A DNA stretch of 40,620 bases from a virus: positions 1 through 40,620 of the IMG/VR virus record IMGVR_UViG_3300035670_000523; one strand, given 5' to 3'. Position 1 is the stretch's first letter, and each line of letters starts with the position of its first letter. Positions 21,974 through 30,488 of the stretch are shown one piece after another. The translations under genes and the position numbers were made by a program. The notes beneath the pieces were generated by a model that saw nothing but the letters and a program-made list of their open reading frames with translations, did no database searches and was not told the origin of the DNA.

Positions 21974-22336
21974 ATGCGACTTATTGAACGACAAATGATT
22001 GCCGCCATTCTTGATTGTAAAGATTGGAGCAAAGACAACACTCGTGTGGTTGTAACTTATTTTGCCCACGCTGCACACCCGATCGAACGAATAAATGTAT
22101 ATCTACACGACAACAACATCGCTACGATTGAACACGATCAAATTACTATAAATAATTGTGGTTGGTTTTCACCTACTACAAAAAGCAGACTTAATGCTAT
22201 CCTTCATGAGTTTTCTAGCGCAGGTATTTACCAGAAAGATCATAAGTGGTTCCTAGAAACTCCATATAGTTTGACTCAAATGGAGAATCGCACAGACTAC
22301 ACAATCATGACTAAATACGCAACCGTAATTCATTAG
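21974..22336 (+). CDS. Unknown protein of a cyanophage-type family
   Basis: A 120-residue protein (MRLIERQMIAAILDCKDW...) with strands INVYLHDNNIATI and ITINNCGWFSPTTKSRLNAI. I recall this pattern (VYLHxNxIA, NxCGWxTxTTKSRLNALL) in marine cyanophages, as a small domain of unknown function. ATG preceded by AATC. Confidence 0.65.
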   Translation: MRLIERQMIAAILDCKDWSKDNTRVVVTYFAHAAHPIERINVYLHDNNIATIEHDQITINNCGWFSPTTKSRLNAILHEFSSAGIYQKDHKWFLETPYSLTQMENRTDYTIMTKYATVIH

Positions 22337-22340
22337 AGCT

Positions 22341-22541
22341 ATGTTGTTTCAAGTCACCGACATTACATTCGATTTCACCACGGATGATGATGAACTCCAA
22401 CCTGAAGAACAGCTTGAGATTATCAATGAAGTCTGCAATCAACTTTGGGTCGCTTATAGCGAAGATGACTTAGTTGAAGAGATTACTAACGTTGTTGGTT
22501 GGTGCGTTAAAACAATCGAATATAAAATTGAGGATATTTAA
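22341..22541 (+). CDS. Small acidic protein of a cyanophage-type family
   Basis: A 66-residue protein with very acidic middle (FDFTTDDDELQPEEQLE) and a conserved-looking C-terminal half (WVAYSEDDLVEEITNVVGWC). I recall similar 'xDLxEEITxxxGxC' proteins in T4-like cyanophages. Function unknown. Confidence 0.6.
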   Translation: MLFQVTDITFDFTTDDDELQPEEQLEIINEVCNQLWVAYSEDDLVEEITNVVGWCVKTIEYKIEDI

Positions 22542-22545
22542 TGTT

Positions 22546-22710
22546 ATGAAACCTTCCGAATATACCAAGGGCGATATTGCTCGCGACAGATTACGTGCGT
22601 TAGTTGAGTTTCACGGTTACACATTATTTATGGCCCGAGTATTACTTGAACGAGTTGATGATGAACTATGTGAGAAACTTATTGACGACATCGACAACGA
22701 CAGAGTGTGA
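22546..22710 (+). CDS. Small helical protein (54 aa)
   Basis: A 54-residue protein (MKPSEYTKGDIARDRLRALV...) ending DDIDNDRV. The ATG at 22546 is 4 nt after the previous stop and is chosen over a longer upstream start that overlaps the previous gene by more than 60 nt. Unknown function. Confidence 0.5.
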   Translation: MKPSEYTKGDIARDRLRALVEFHGYTLFMARVLLERVDDELCEKLIDDIDNDRV

Positions 22711-22800
22711 CTGATTATTTTAAACCTTATTATCTACGAAAACTTTACTTTCGACGACAAAAATTAAACGCTCTAACTTATTTACATCATTAAAATCATC

Positions 22801-23022
22801 ATGGCTTTTTACTACATCGAAGTCACCGACACTTACGGTGGCCAAGCCAACTACAGTTGGGTTGAGAAACACTGTATCGAAGCAGAGGAAACGAACGCAA
22901 TTCGACGTGCTAAACGTGAAATCGGTTGGAATGGTTTGCGATGTAACCGATTCGATTACGGGGACACTGTAGAATTACGACCGCGTGGGCTTGCGCAAGT
23001 CGCATTCATTCAACGTGAGTGA
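22801..23022 (+). CDS. Small protein of a cyanobacterial/cyanophage family
   Basis: A 73-residue protein, ATG preceded by ATCATC. YYIEVTDTYGGQANYSWV and GWNGLRCNRFDYGD followed by LRPRGLAQVAFI form a small beta-rich fold that I recall in Synechococcus and cyanophages. Function unknown. Confidence 0.65.
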   Translation: MAFYYIEVTDTYGGQANYSWVEKHCIEAEETNAIRRAKREIGWNGLRCNRFDYGDTVELRPRGLAQVAFIQRE

Positions 23023-23041
23023 CTTAACTAACTAACGCTCC

Positions 23042-23236
23042 ATGAATTACTACAAAGTTAAAGTTCAGATCGTAGATTCAAACGGACAAAAACAAGAGTT
23101 TGAGATTCAGCGAAACTTTGTTTCAGATAAAGATGCGTACATTTACGCAAGCGGATTCGCGCAAGGGTGCGTAAGTGCATTTAATGGCGTACTGTTAGAC
23201 AAGCAAATCGAACGATTGAACGATGATAGGATATGA
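23042..23236 (+). CDS. Small unknown protein
   Basis: A 64-residue protein (MNYYKVKVQIVDSNGQKQEF...) with N-terminal strands and a helix. The N-terminus resembles a short beta-hairpin found in many phage regulatory peptides. Unknown function. Confidence 0.55.
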   Translation: MNYYKVKVQIVDSNGQKQEFEIQRNFVSDKDAYIYASGFAQGCVSAFNGVLLDKQIERLNDDRI

Positions 23237-23427
23237 GTTTTAACAAATATAAACATATTTATTACTAAGAAAATCGCGTTAAGTGAGAACTTATAACTAA
23301 AAGTTTTTATTAAATTATGAGCAACTAAGCTAGTCGCTAAAAACACTATAAATGACTATAAAAGTTGTAAAACAGTTTAAAACAACGACTTGAATTGTAC
23401 ACGACTTTCACTACAATAATTAAATTC

Positions 23428-23634
23428 GTGCTAACTCTTGGTCAAACCGTGTCTCAGTATCCATACGACAAAGCCACGCTGAAAAAGTTCGATGTTTTCG
23501 CTCGAAAGGGCAAAAACGGTTGGGCTTATAAATGCTCAATCGAAGCAAAGACAGAATCTCACGCTAAAAATCTTATTCTGCAGGAGTTTAATGATTTAAA
23601 AGAACATCAACTTGCCGTTTACCCAAAACGTTAA
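23428..23634 (+). CDS. Small basic unknown protein, start uncertain
   Basis: A protein of about 68 residues with a basic C-terminal half (FDVFARKGKNGWAYKC) and helix. Candidate starts are TTG 23395, GTG 23428 and GTG 23449; none is preceded by a clear ribosome binding site. GTG 23428 is a compromise. The upstream 190 nt (23237-23427) are very AT-rich and hold no other gene I can support, so a promoter there is likely. Confidence 0.45.
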   Translation: MLTLGQTVSQYPYDKATLKKFDVFARKGKNGWAYKCSIEAKTESHAKNLILQEFNDLKEHQLAVYPKR

Positions 23635-23638
23635 AATT

Positions 23639-23727
23639 AAGTGACGGGGCGTCCGATTGGCCACCGTGCTTAGGTGGGTGTAGGCACGGTCTGCGGGGGT
23701 TTAATTCCCTCGGCCCCGACTTCACTT
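23639..23727 (+). ncRNA. tRNA-like structure, D-arm reduced or absent
   Basis: A 12-bp acceptor-like stem, AAGTGA-CGGGGC against GCCCCG-(ACT)-TCACTT, closes the structure. A T-arm GGGGG-TTTAATT-CCCTC (23695-23711) sits in the right place against the acceptor. CCACC-GTGCTTA-GGTGG (23661-23677) is a perfect 5-bp anticodon-like stem with U33 and a GCU triplet. Only 9 nt remain for the D-arm, and the variable region is 17 nt. A second fold pairs ACCGTGC with GCACGGT. It could be a degenerate tRNA-Ser(GCU), a tRNA mimic or another RNA. Confidence 0.4.
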
Positions 23728-23733
23728 ATTTAC

Positions 23734-23760
23734 AAGATCGGCACAGTGTGCTACGATCTT
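23734..23760 (+). other. Hairpin after the tRNA-like structure
   Basis: AAGATCG (23734-23740) pairs with CGATCTT (23754-23760), with an inner stem GCAC-AGT-GTGC and a 2-nt bulge. No U-tract follows, so it is not a standard terminator. The rest of the spacer to 23822 is GC-rich (GCGGGCGGCACCGGCC) and shows no gene. Confidence 0.55.
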
Positions 23761-23822
23761 AACGCGGGCGGCACCGGCCTGTACAAACGCGGCGCAACTA
23801 CCGTTCATCACATCAACTTCTT

Positions 23823-24245
23823 ATGACAATTAAAACCTCTGACCTTGTAACTCTAGGGTCTGTTGCCGCAGAAGCATTCGACGAATTCGATGTAGCACAC
23901 ACACAATTAAACGAATCTTTTGGCGTTACGTATAGTGCGGCAAAAGATAATTTACTTCGTGATGTAACAATCGCGGAATCTGAAGGACTTGATCTAAGCA
24001 TTTTTTCTGGCTCTGAAAGTAGATTTCGTTACCCCGCGATGAATACAAACATCGTAGTTCGAGTGCATAAAAAGCCCACAGAGCACACAAAGCTAGAAAA
24101 GCTTGCGGCAAAAGTAGTCAAAATTGAGAGAGATTTGAAGCTAGCCAAGATGGCACTCAAGCATGAAACTGAACAGCTAGTTGTTTCAGGTGCGTGTGAT
24201 GAATTAACTGAGCGAATTGTTCTTGCTTTTACGAGGATTAAATGA
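23823..24245 (+). CDS. Unknown protein with C-terminal coiled coil
   Basis: A 140-residue protein; the N-terminal half is mixed (SDLVTLGSVAAEAFDEFDVA), and residues 90-125 form a charged coiled coil (LEKLAAKVVKIERDLKLAK). The stop overlaps the next start (ATGA). No family recognised. Confidence 0.6.
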   Translation: MTIKTSDLVTLGSVAAEAFDEFDVAHTQLNESFGVTYSAAKDNLLRDVTIAESEGLDLSIFSGSESRFRYPAMNTNIVVRVHKKPTEHTKLEKLAAKVVKIERDLKLAKMALKHETEQLVVSGACDELTERIVLAFTRIK

Positions 24246-24418
24246 TGTGGTTAATTTCTAAGGAGACTATGTTTAACGGGTTGTGTATGCTTATGTTTGT
24301 CTTTATTGGTGCAATGACATCAATGGGTTTGCTAGGGGTAGACCCGAATACATTAAACGACAAGAATCAAATCTGTAAACATCATGAACAACAGTCTACC
24401 TTATGTAAAAAGCGCTAA
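24242..24418 (+). CDS. Small membrane protein (58 aa)
   Basis: A 58-residue protein starting at an ATGA overlap with the upstream stop. Residues 13-33 are hydrophobic (GLCMLMFVFIGAMTSMGLLG), a single transmembrane helix, followed by a soluble tail with two Cys. Tight coupling and a terminator just after it support a real gene. Function unknown; a holin would usually have more charge pattern than is seen here. Confidence 0.55.
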   Translation: MMWLISKETMFNGLCMLMFVFIGAMTSMGLLGVDPNTLNDKNQICKHHEQQSTLCKKR

Positions 24419-24426
24419 GATCTCAT

Positions 24427-24480
24427 GGGACTTAGGTCCCGGTGGGAGGATCCCCTCTTTTAAATAGAGGGGACTTTTTT
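24427..24480 (+). terminator. Tandem hairpins ending in U-tract
   Basis: GGGAC-TTAG-GTCCC (24427-24440) is followed by TCCCCTC-TTTTAAATA-GAGGGGA (24451-24473), then C and TTTTTT. The second hairpin is a classic rho-independent terminator. It ends the run of small genes and marks the start of the MoxR-VWA operon. Confidence 0.85.
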
Positions 24481-24517
24481 CTCTTATTTAACCTTACAAT
24501 TTCTTTAACTAATTCAA

Positions 24518-25726
24518 ATGACTTCGCATTATTTGCTCACGTGTTCTATTTCTGCAGATGTAAGACAGTCTGTACAAATTAAATTTGATGACCTTAAACT
24601 ACCGAAAACAGTAATCGAAACGCTTCAAAAGAACAACACTGTTAGTCTTCGCCCAAACCTCTCAAATGCACTTAAGACAGAACTTGATGCGCTTCGTGTC
24701 ATGCAGCGTGATCTGTATGACAGTTATTGTATTCACAGTGGTGACGCTCACTTTGTCACTTCTTCCTACTTTTATCTCGCTAATGAACTGATTAAAGAGA
24801 TTCGAAGGGCAGCGAAAGAAGCAAACGAAAGACTGAAAGATTTGTGGGAACAGGAGTTTAACTCGTGGCAGCAAACTGCTGAAGGTATCCTTAAACCTTT
24901 GTTTAACGATTCGGATGAGTTCAATCTTGCGTTCGACGCTTACATGCGTTTCTTTCCGACGAAAGAAGAATACAGAACACCAATTCGAGTTTCTGTATTA
25001 GGGCCGCTACCAGTCTCAATGGAGCCAGTGAGCAAACCTATTGAAGGTGATCTCGTAGCTCTGGCAGCGTACGAAAACCAAATTAACACCCAACAAGTTT
25101 TAGAAGCAGCACGTAATAGCGCAGCAGATAAAGCTCTGCTTATTAGTGCGGAACTTTTGGATGATCTCGATGTACGCCACGTGTCAAAGGTTGGTCGCCA
25201 ACAAACTGGAGGCGATAAAAAACGGGGAAGTTGGCAGCTCACAGCGCAAAAGTTGAAGCTCATTAGCGATAGTGTTCCCGGTTTTGAGTCGCTTACAGAC
25301 TTGGCTGATCAGTTACTCGAAGCTGGTAATGACATTCAATCGAAGGATCGGCTAACTCGTCAAAAGGGAACTGACAATTTCTACGCAGTTCAAGAAGAGA
25401 TTCGTACGGAACTCAGCTCTATTTGTGAGTCACGTGATTCATCTAAAGGTCTTGACACCCTGAAACAGTCACTTGCGCTCTCTTCTACATATAAAACTCT
25501 TTGCGATCGAATTAAAAATGCGGAGAACACCAACAGCTTAAATCTTCTAATAAAGGACGCCAATTTACAAATTGATGTTTACGCACAACGTTCAAAACAG
25601 CTGAATAAACTTATTGCTCAACGTAAAGAATTGATCGATGCTGCTGGGGACGATCTGTCACAGTTAATCTCTGACGTTAAGGATGATGAAACAACTTCAG
25701 ACAACCCCGAAACTATTGATTTCTAA
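24518..25726 (+). CDS. Large coiled-coil protein of MoxR-VWA module (DUF3150-like)
   Basis: A 402-residue, charged helical protein (helices near 100-130 and 340-390; VYAQRSKQLNKLIAQRKELI) without catalytic motifs. It is the first gene after the terminator and lies just upstream of a MoxR-type ATPase and a VWA protein. In plasmids and integrative elements a DUF3150 protein of similar size sits in the same place, so it may be the third partner of that complex, but residue-level similarity is not proven here. The stop overlaps the next start by 1 nt. Confidence 0.5.
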   Translation: MTSHYLLTCSISADVRQSVQIKFDDLKLPKTVIETLQKNNTVSLRPNLSNALKTELDALRVMQRDLYDSYCIHSGDAHFVTSSYFYLANELIKEIRRAAKEANERLKDLWEQEFNSWQQTAEGILKPLFNDSDEFNLAFDAYMRFFPTKEEYRTPIRVSVLGPLPVSMEPVSKPIEGDLVALAAYENQINTQQVLEAARNSAADKALLISAELLDDLDVRHVSKVGRQQTGGDKKRGSWQLTAQKLKLISDSVPGFESLTDLADQLLEAGNDIQSKDRLTRQKGTDNFYAVQEEIRTELSSICESRDSSKGLDTLKQSLALSSTYKTLCDRIKNAENTNSLNLLIKDANLQIDVYAQRSKQLNKLIAQRKELIDAAGDDLSQLISDVKDDETTSDNPETIDF

Positions 25727-25950
25727 TGAAACGTTTAATCTTTACAATCGAATCTCACAAGGGATTTCTACAAGATATTGAATGCTACACAGACTCTCTC
25801 GTAGACGCAGTGAGTTTTACAACATTCGATGTTGCAGCACAAAGGCTAAGCGCTGTAAGAGAAAAACTAACTTTGGACTGTTGGGTGAGCGCAAACTACC
25901 TTGAGTTTCCACGCTCGAAACCGGCTCCGACTTTGGCTCAAGTTCACTAA
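25726..25950 (+). CDS. Small unknown protein in MoxR-VWA operon
   Basis: A 74-residue protein (MKRLIFTIESHKGFLQDIEC...) with beta-strand N-terminus, helix, and Pro-rich end. Its ATG overlaps the preceding stop by 1 nt (TAATG), so it is translated with the coiled-coil protein. It may be an accessory subunit. No family recognised. Confidence 0.55.
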   Translation: MKRLIFTIESHKGFLQDIECYTDSLVDAVSFTTFDVAAQRLSAVREKLTLDCWVSANYLEFPRSKPAPTLAQVH

Positions 25951-25968
25951 ACCAATCAATTTTTAATC

Positions 25969-27159
25969 ATGAACGACGAACTTTTCACGAAACTGCAGAA
26001 CTTTCGCGGCGCACTTAACGCGTCGTCTCTTGAGAGGGAACACGTTATCGATGGTCTTTTGGCCACTTTGTTGAGCAAACAAAACGCATTTTTGCTTGGA
26101 GCTCCTGGTACAGGCAAATCTGATCTAGTGCGTAGCATTTGCAACGGAATTAATGGGAGTAATTATTTCGGTTATTTGCTTACTCCCACCACCGATCCTT
26201 CTGAAATTTTTGGTCCTGTAGCAGTAACAAAATTGCTTAAGGACGAATATACCCGCGATATTACAGGTTATTTACCTGATGCACACATTGGTTTTTTGGA
26301 CGAGTTATTCAGAGGTAGTTCAGCCATTCTTAACTCTCTACTAACTCTGCTTAATGAGAGAACATTTAATAACGGTAGGGACACTATAAAAACACCAATT
26401 CAATCAATAGTCGCAGCGACAAACAGTTGGCCTGACGAAGAAGCGTTGCAGGCTTTTGCGGATAGATTTTTATTCCGCCCCACCGTGGACTTTCTCCGTA
26501 AACCAGTATCGAAAAGAAGACTTGACGAGTGGGCTTTGGGTCTATCAGAACGTCCAAAAGTAGGTGCTCATCTGTCTATGAATGAGCTTTATGAATTACA
26601 GGAATTCGTAGATGAAATTAAAATTTCAGAGGAGTTTTTAGATCGTTTTAGTAATGTTTGGGAGATGCTTGCCACAAGAAACATAGTTATTAGTGACCGT
26701 AGACGTGTGCAGATCCTTAAGTTTCTGAAAGCTTGGGCTCTGGTTCAAGGGGACGATCAGCTGTTTTCAGAACACATGCACAATAGCCTTATTCATATTG
26801 TCTACCAAACGAAAGAAGATCAAGACATAATTGAGGAGGTGCTTGAGCAAGAAGTACCGACTGCTGATCGTGTGTTTAAGGATGCTAAGAGAGCTGCAGC
26901 TGGAATTATGGCAGAATATACAAGTCATGCACATAAACATAAAGCTAAGGGTCTAGGAGATTTAAATGATTACGTTGTCAATCTCCGTAAGTACCACAAG
27001 GATATGCAAACCGTAAGGGATAAAGTTGGTGAAATTCTTGACGGCACCCGCTACCAAATGTCAATTGGGACACGATCAACGGGAGTAAAGTTGCAGCAGA
27101 ACCTTCAAAATCATTGTGATACGCTTGCTCGTGCTCTAAGTGAATTAGCTTCCGATTAA
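25969..27159 (+). CDS. MoxR/CobS-like AAA+ ATPase
   Basis: A 396-residue protein with Walker A GAPGTGKSD (residues 44-52), LLTPTTDPSEIFGPV (about 72-86, the MoxR-type insert), Walker B IGFLDELFRG near 106, a sensor Asn in VAATNSWP near 148 and an arginine finger region ADRFLFR near 162. This is the MoxR/RavA/CobS clade of AAA+ ATPases, which works with a VWA-domain partner as an unfoldase or metal-insertion machine. The VWA gene follows at once. It is not enough to call it cobS, since no cobalamin genes are here. Confidence 0.85.
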   Translation: MNDELFTKLQNFRGALNASSLEREHVIDGLLATLLSKQNAFLLGAPGTGKSDLVRSICNGINGSNYFGYLLTPTTDPSEIFGPVAVTKLLKDEYTRDITGYLPDAHIGFLDELFRGSSAILNSLLTLLNERTFNNGRDTIKTPIQSIVAATNSWPDEEALQAFADRFLFRPTVDFLRKPVSKRRLDEWALGLSERPKVGAHLSMNELYELQEFVDEIKISEEFLDRFSNVWEMLATRNIVISDRRRVQILKFLKAWALVQGDDQLFSEHMHNSLIHIVYQTKEDQDIIEEVLEQEVPTADRVFKDAKRAAAGIMAEYTSHAHKHKAKGLGDLNDYVVNLRKYHKDMQTVRDKVGEILDGTRYQMSIGTRSTGVKLQQNLQNHCDTLARALSELASD

Positions 27160-27184
27160 ACACCAATACACGTAAAACAGCACA

Positions 27185-28735
27185 ATGAACCTCACAACTC
27201 ACACCGAGATTATTCGGATCGCAGCTAACGAACCTATCACACTGACATGCTCAGCTCTGGCAGATTTTCTTTGGGAGGATTTTGTTCGCGATAGTCGCCC
27301 ACTTGTAACTTACCTGATAGACCACTATAAAGTTAAACAATTATCTAGGTTCGGTAAAGAGTTATTTGAAAGATTGTACTCAGCAGATAACGTTAACTGG
27401 TTAGTAAGTGAAGACGCCTATGAAACATACTTTCGCAAAGTATGCGACGGGGACATTACAGCTATACCTGAAGGCTACAAACCAGAAAACGGTATATGGT
27501 ATTCCATTATGAGTGACTTAAGTCAAGCGGCGGCTTGGCCGGAACTCTTAAAACGATCGGTGGGTGATCAGTTTAACGCTGGTAATAATGCTGTAAATAT
27601 ACTCAATGAATTATCCAACGTAATTGTTGAAGCTATAGAACGGGGTCAGTTTAATGTAGATGTACTAACGGCTAGTAAAAGCGCTTTAGACCAATTGCGC
27701 CAACAATATCAAGAAGCTTTAAATAATGGGGATAAGAAAAAAGCTGATCAACTACGAAAGGAGGGTAAAGCTCTGGGGGAAGCTATTAACGAAGCTATTC
27801 AAAATGTGAAAGACAAAATTCAAAGTAACTCACACCGAATAATTGATAATACGATTAAAGAACACGATAAAACTAACGAGGCTTTAAATACACTGCACGG
27901 TGAGCAGAAAGGAACAGGCACACATAAACCAGATCTCGAAGCAAAAAAAGATTTAGCAAAAAAAATTAGAAATAATAAAGAACTAAAAATGCTTATAAAA
28001 AAATTAGGAGCTCTTAGAAAAATTTGGATAGAACGAAAAAAAGCAAGGAAAGCAAAAGATAAATACGAAGCAATTACAGGAGCTTGTTTTGACGCAGACG
28101 TAACGAAAGCATTTCCTGCCGAGATAGCGTTGGCGGCCACGCCGGAAGGCAAAGCCTTATTTGCGCTTAAATACGCTCAGAAAACTTTGCTCACAAAAGA
28201 CTACACATCGCATCGTAAAGATATTGGTAAAGGTCCCATCGTTATGTATATTGACGTATCAGGTTCAATGAGCGGTGAAGCTGAACTGTGGAGCAAAGCC
28301 ATCGCCATCGTAATTGCTGAGGAAGCTTTAAAAGAAAATCGCGAAGTTCAGATCCACTTGTTCGATACAAGAATCGATAGCTCAGTCTGTTTGGACTCAA
28401 ATAGAAAAAATAACAGCGAGTTGCTTGATTTTGTTTGTACGTGGTCACTAGGAGGAGGCACTAGTTTTAATGCTGTGCTTGCTCACGCTTTAGATCGCGC
28501 AAGAATAAACGAAAAGGCAGACATACTTATGATTACAGACGGAAACAGTGAGGTACACGACAATTACATAAAGAGGTTAAATAAATTTAAGCAGGATACT
28601 GGTATTCAATGGAATACAGTGTGTATAAATGCTGCAGTTCCAGCAATCTGTAAAAACTTTAGTGATGAGATATTCTCAGTAGATTTGTCAGATCAGGATA
28701 ATGCGGTAGATTCAATCCAACGCTGCATTCGGTGA
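27185..28735 (+). CDS. VWA-domain protein, partner of the MoxR-like ATPase
   Basis: A 516-residue protein. Residues 150-310 form a long charged coiled coil (KKADQLRKEGKALGEAIN). The C-terminal VWA domain has the MIDAS site: DVSGSMSG at about residue 357, a Thr in GGGTSFN near 427, and an Asp in ITDGNSEV near 450. MoxR-VWA pairs couple ATP hydrolysis to remodelling of a target bound by the VWA MIDAS. It resembles CobT-like or DUF58-neighbour VWA proteins in overall plan. The target is unknown. Confidence 0.85.
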   Translation: MNLTTHTEIIRIAANEPITLTCSALADFLWEDFVRDSRPLVTYLIDHYKVKQLSRFGKELFERLYSADNVNWLVSEDAYETYFRKVCDGDITAIPEGYKPENGIWYSIMSDLSQAAAWPELLKRSVGDQFNAGNNAVNILNELSNVIVEAIERGQFNVDVLTASKSALDQLRQQYQEALNNGDKKKADQLRKEGKALGEAINEAIQNVKDKIQSNSHRIIDNTIKEHDKTNEALNTLHGEQKGTGTHKPDLEAKKDLAKKIRNNKELKMLIKKLGALRKIWIERKKARKAKDKYEAITGACFDADVTKAFPAEIALAATPEGKALFALKYAQKTLLTKDYTSHRKDIGKGPIVMYIDVSGSMSGEAELWSKAIAIVIAEEALKENREVQIHLFDTRIDSSVCLDSNRKNNSELLDFVCTWSLGGGTSFNAVLAHALDRARINEKADILMITDGNSEVHDNYIKRLNKFKQDTGIQWNTVCINAAVPAICKNFSDEIFSVDLSDQDNAVDSIQRCIR

Positions 28736-28742
28736 TAACCCA

Positions 28743-28946
28743 ATGGATTCGGATCAGAGCGTCCAACGGGAGCTGTCAAACCTAATTGCCGAATACGACT
28801 CACGTCGGGGTCCGACGACCCAATCGACCGAGAAGGATCCGAGGGGTGCTGTTTGGGTTTGCACGAAGACAGGCAAAGTATATGTTTGTACCGGAGTTAT
28901 TAACAAAAAACCCGTTTGGAGCTTAATAACTCTTAAGGGATCATGA
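28743..28946 (+). CDS. Small unknown protein
   Basis: A 67-residue protein with a helical N-terminus (SVQRELSNLIAEYDSR) and a beta-rich C-terminal half with KTGKVYVCTG and WSLITL. Starts 7 nt after the VWA stop; its stop overlaps the next start by 4 nt. Unknown function. Confidence 0.55.
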   Translation: MDSDQSVQRELSNLIAEYDSRRGPTTQSTEKDPRGAVWVCTKTGKVYVCTGVINKKPVWSLITLKGS

Positions 28947-29392
28947 AGTGTTGTAATTCTATTCAATCAATCCTAGAAGATATAAAAGAGATAAGTAGTT
29001 TTTACTGTGAATTAGATATAACAGGCGAAAAACTCAAACACTGGGTTGCACATTGCGTTCGACTAACTATACAAAACACAGACGAAAAAAGAGAAACATT
29101 TATATACACTGACTGTCGTATAGAGTACTTTAAAAGTATACAAATGTTTTCGTTAATAAAAACTAAAATAGATAATGACGGTTATGCGACAGGAACTAGT
29201 TATGATATCGGAATTAACTTAAATCCTTATTTATTAAAATTTTTTGGAACAGACGAATTGCCGATCATAAACGAAATGCTAAGAATCACCGATAACGATT
29301 TTGAAGAGATAAGCGAAGAGCTAACAGAGGACATCCTTAGATGGTGCTTAAATGTAGACAACGTATTTGCGCAGCTGTCCCTAAGCATATAA
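28943..29392 (+). CDS. Unknown acidic protein
   Basis: A 149-residue protein (MKCCNSIQSILEDIKEISS...) rich in Ile, Glu and Asp, ending DVFAQLSLSI or similar. Its ATGA overlaps the upstream stop, extending the MoxR-VWA operon. No family recognised. Confidence 0.6.
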   Translation: MKCCNSIQSILEDIKEISSFYCELDITGEKLKHWVAHCVRLTIQNTDEKRETFIYTDCRIEYFKSIQMFSLIKTKIDNDGYATGTSYDIGINLNPYLLKFFGTDELPIINEMLRITDNDFEEISEELTEDILRWCLNVDNVFAQLSLSI

Positions 29393-29431
29393 CACAAAAC
29401 TAAAACAACTGTTAAATCTTATGTAGTGACC

Positions 29432-29459
29432 TTGTTGACTTATCTTCCTTGTCTATGCT
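29432..29459 (+). promoter_or_regulatory. Candidate promoter TTGTTG-16-TATGCT
   Basis: TTGTTG (29432-29437) and TATGCT (29454-29459) with a 16-nt spacer lie just before the gene at 29469. Transcription would begin near 29466, giving almost no leader for the first ATG; a second ATG at 29484 is possible. Confidence 0.4.
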
Positions 29460-29468
29460 GTACCCGTC

Positions 29469-30278
29469 ATGCACTTCTTTGACATGAACTTTCAATTTTG
29501 TTTCAACGGAACCCCAATCGAGCCGCACGAAGCTATAGCTTTGTTAGAAGCGTCCTCCGACAAAGATCGAACAAAACCAATTATTGACATCAGTGATTTA
29601 ATTGACTCTAAAAGTTTAGACGCTAATAAACTTTTTGAATTATCTGTTAGTAACAAAAACCAAGGACTTGCCTCATTAGCTTGGAAGATTTCAGTACAAC
29701 AAAAACAAACAAAACAAAACACGGTAAAAGCACAAGTTATCGAGACTTTACTTCCTGCTTCGAAGGAAGAAAATACCAGTCTTGAAGATATTATCGATTA
29801 TCTCAACAACACGACAAACTATGCAGCATTGGGTGTTGCACTCTTGTTGAACGCGACGAAACAAAAAGAATGGGTGACCTTGAGAGAAACAGCTATCGGT
29901 GTAATTAATAAAATCCTCATTAGTAAATTACATATGAAAAACTCTAAGTTTTTGCGAGGTTTCGAATGGGATAGTAATGAAACAATGTATATGCCTGTTG
30001 ATTTAAGTAGTGGACAAAAGAGGCGAAATACTTTTCATGTGTCACCACTTTACATTGCGCTCCGAGAAGGTTTAGTTTACTGCAAAAAGCATAATTTAAT
30101 AGAGCAAAAGAAAATGCTGTCAGTGGGAGCTTTGTATACGAAAACTAACTCTCCAAGTGCGGACGGCACCCGTCGACTTTATTACAAGATTAAATCTTCA
30201 GAACGAGGGAACAATTTGGTCAAACTGTGGGCCGACCTTGATCGCTACATTGAAAAAACTCTTGAGGTGCATCGATGA
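29469..30278 (+). CDS. Unknown 269-residue protein upstream of DNA polymerase
   Basis: A basic, helical protein. The N-terminal part is acidic (EPHEAIALLEASSDKDR), and the C-terminal third is strongly basic with a RGFEWDSNETMYMPVD turn and Tyr/Lys-rich end. It lies in the replication block. The stop overlaps the next start by 4 nt (ATGA). No catalytic motif; could be a replication accessory protein, but this is only position-based. Confidence 0.5.
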   Translation: MHFFDMNFQFCFNGTPIEPHEAIALLEASSDKDRTKPIIDISDLIDSKSLDANKLFELSVSNKNQGLASLAWKISVQQKQTKQNTVKAQVIETLLPASKEENTSLEDIIDYLNNTTNYAALGVALLLNATKQKEWVTLRETAIGVINKILISKLHMKNSKFLRGFEWDSNETMYMPVDLSSGQKRRNTFHVSPLYIALREGLVYCKKHNLIEQKKMLSVGALYTKTNSPSADGTRRLYYKIKSSERGNNLVKLWADLDRYIEKTLEVHR

Positions 30279-30478
30279 CTCCTGATAATGACAGCTGTGA
30301 AATTTATGAACAAGAATTGATTGAATCTTTAGCTGAAAGTTTCTCGATAGCTATCGAGTTTTTAGATGCTGAAACAATCATTAAGTGCATTAAAGTTGCT
30401 TTAGAAAACGATAAAAAGTATTACGAAGAAAACTATAACAAGTATGTCTTTATGCTTCAAAAGATTAGTTCCGACTAA
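30275..30478 (+). CDS. Small acidic protein
   Basis: A 67-residue acidic helical protein (MTPDNDSCEIYEQELIES...) starting inside the previous stop and ending just before a terminator. Unknown function; coupled to the 269-residue protein. Confidence 0.6.
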   Translation: MTPDNDSCEIYEQELIESLAESFSIAIEFLDAETIIKCIKVALENDKKYYEENYNKYVFMLQKISSD

Positions 30479-30488
30479 GTTCCCTCAC

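Noticed and set aside
25969-28735. Cobalt chelatase subunits CobS/CobT
   Set aside because: The MoxR and VWA domains fit the wider family, but no other cobalamin gene is present, and the coiled-coil and partner genes point to a different complex.
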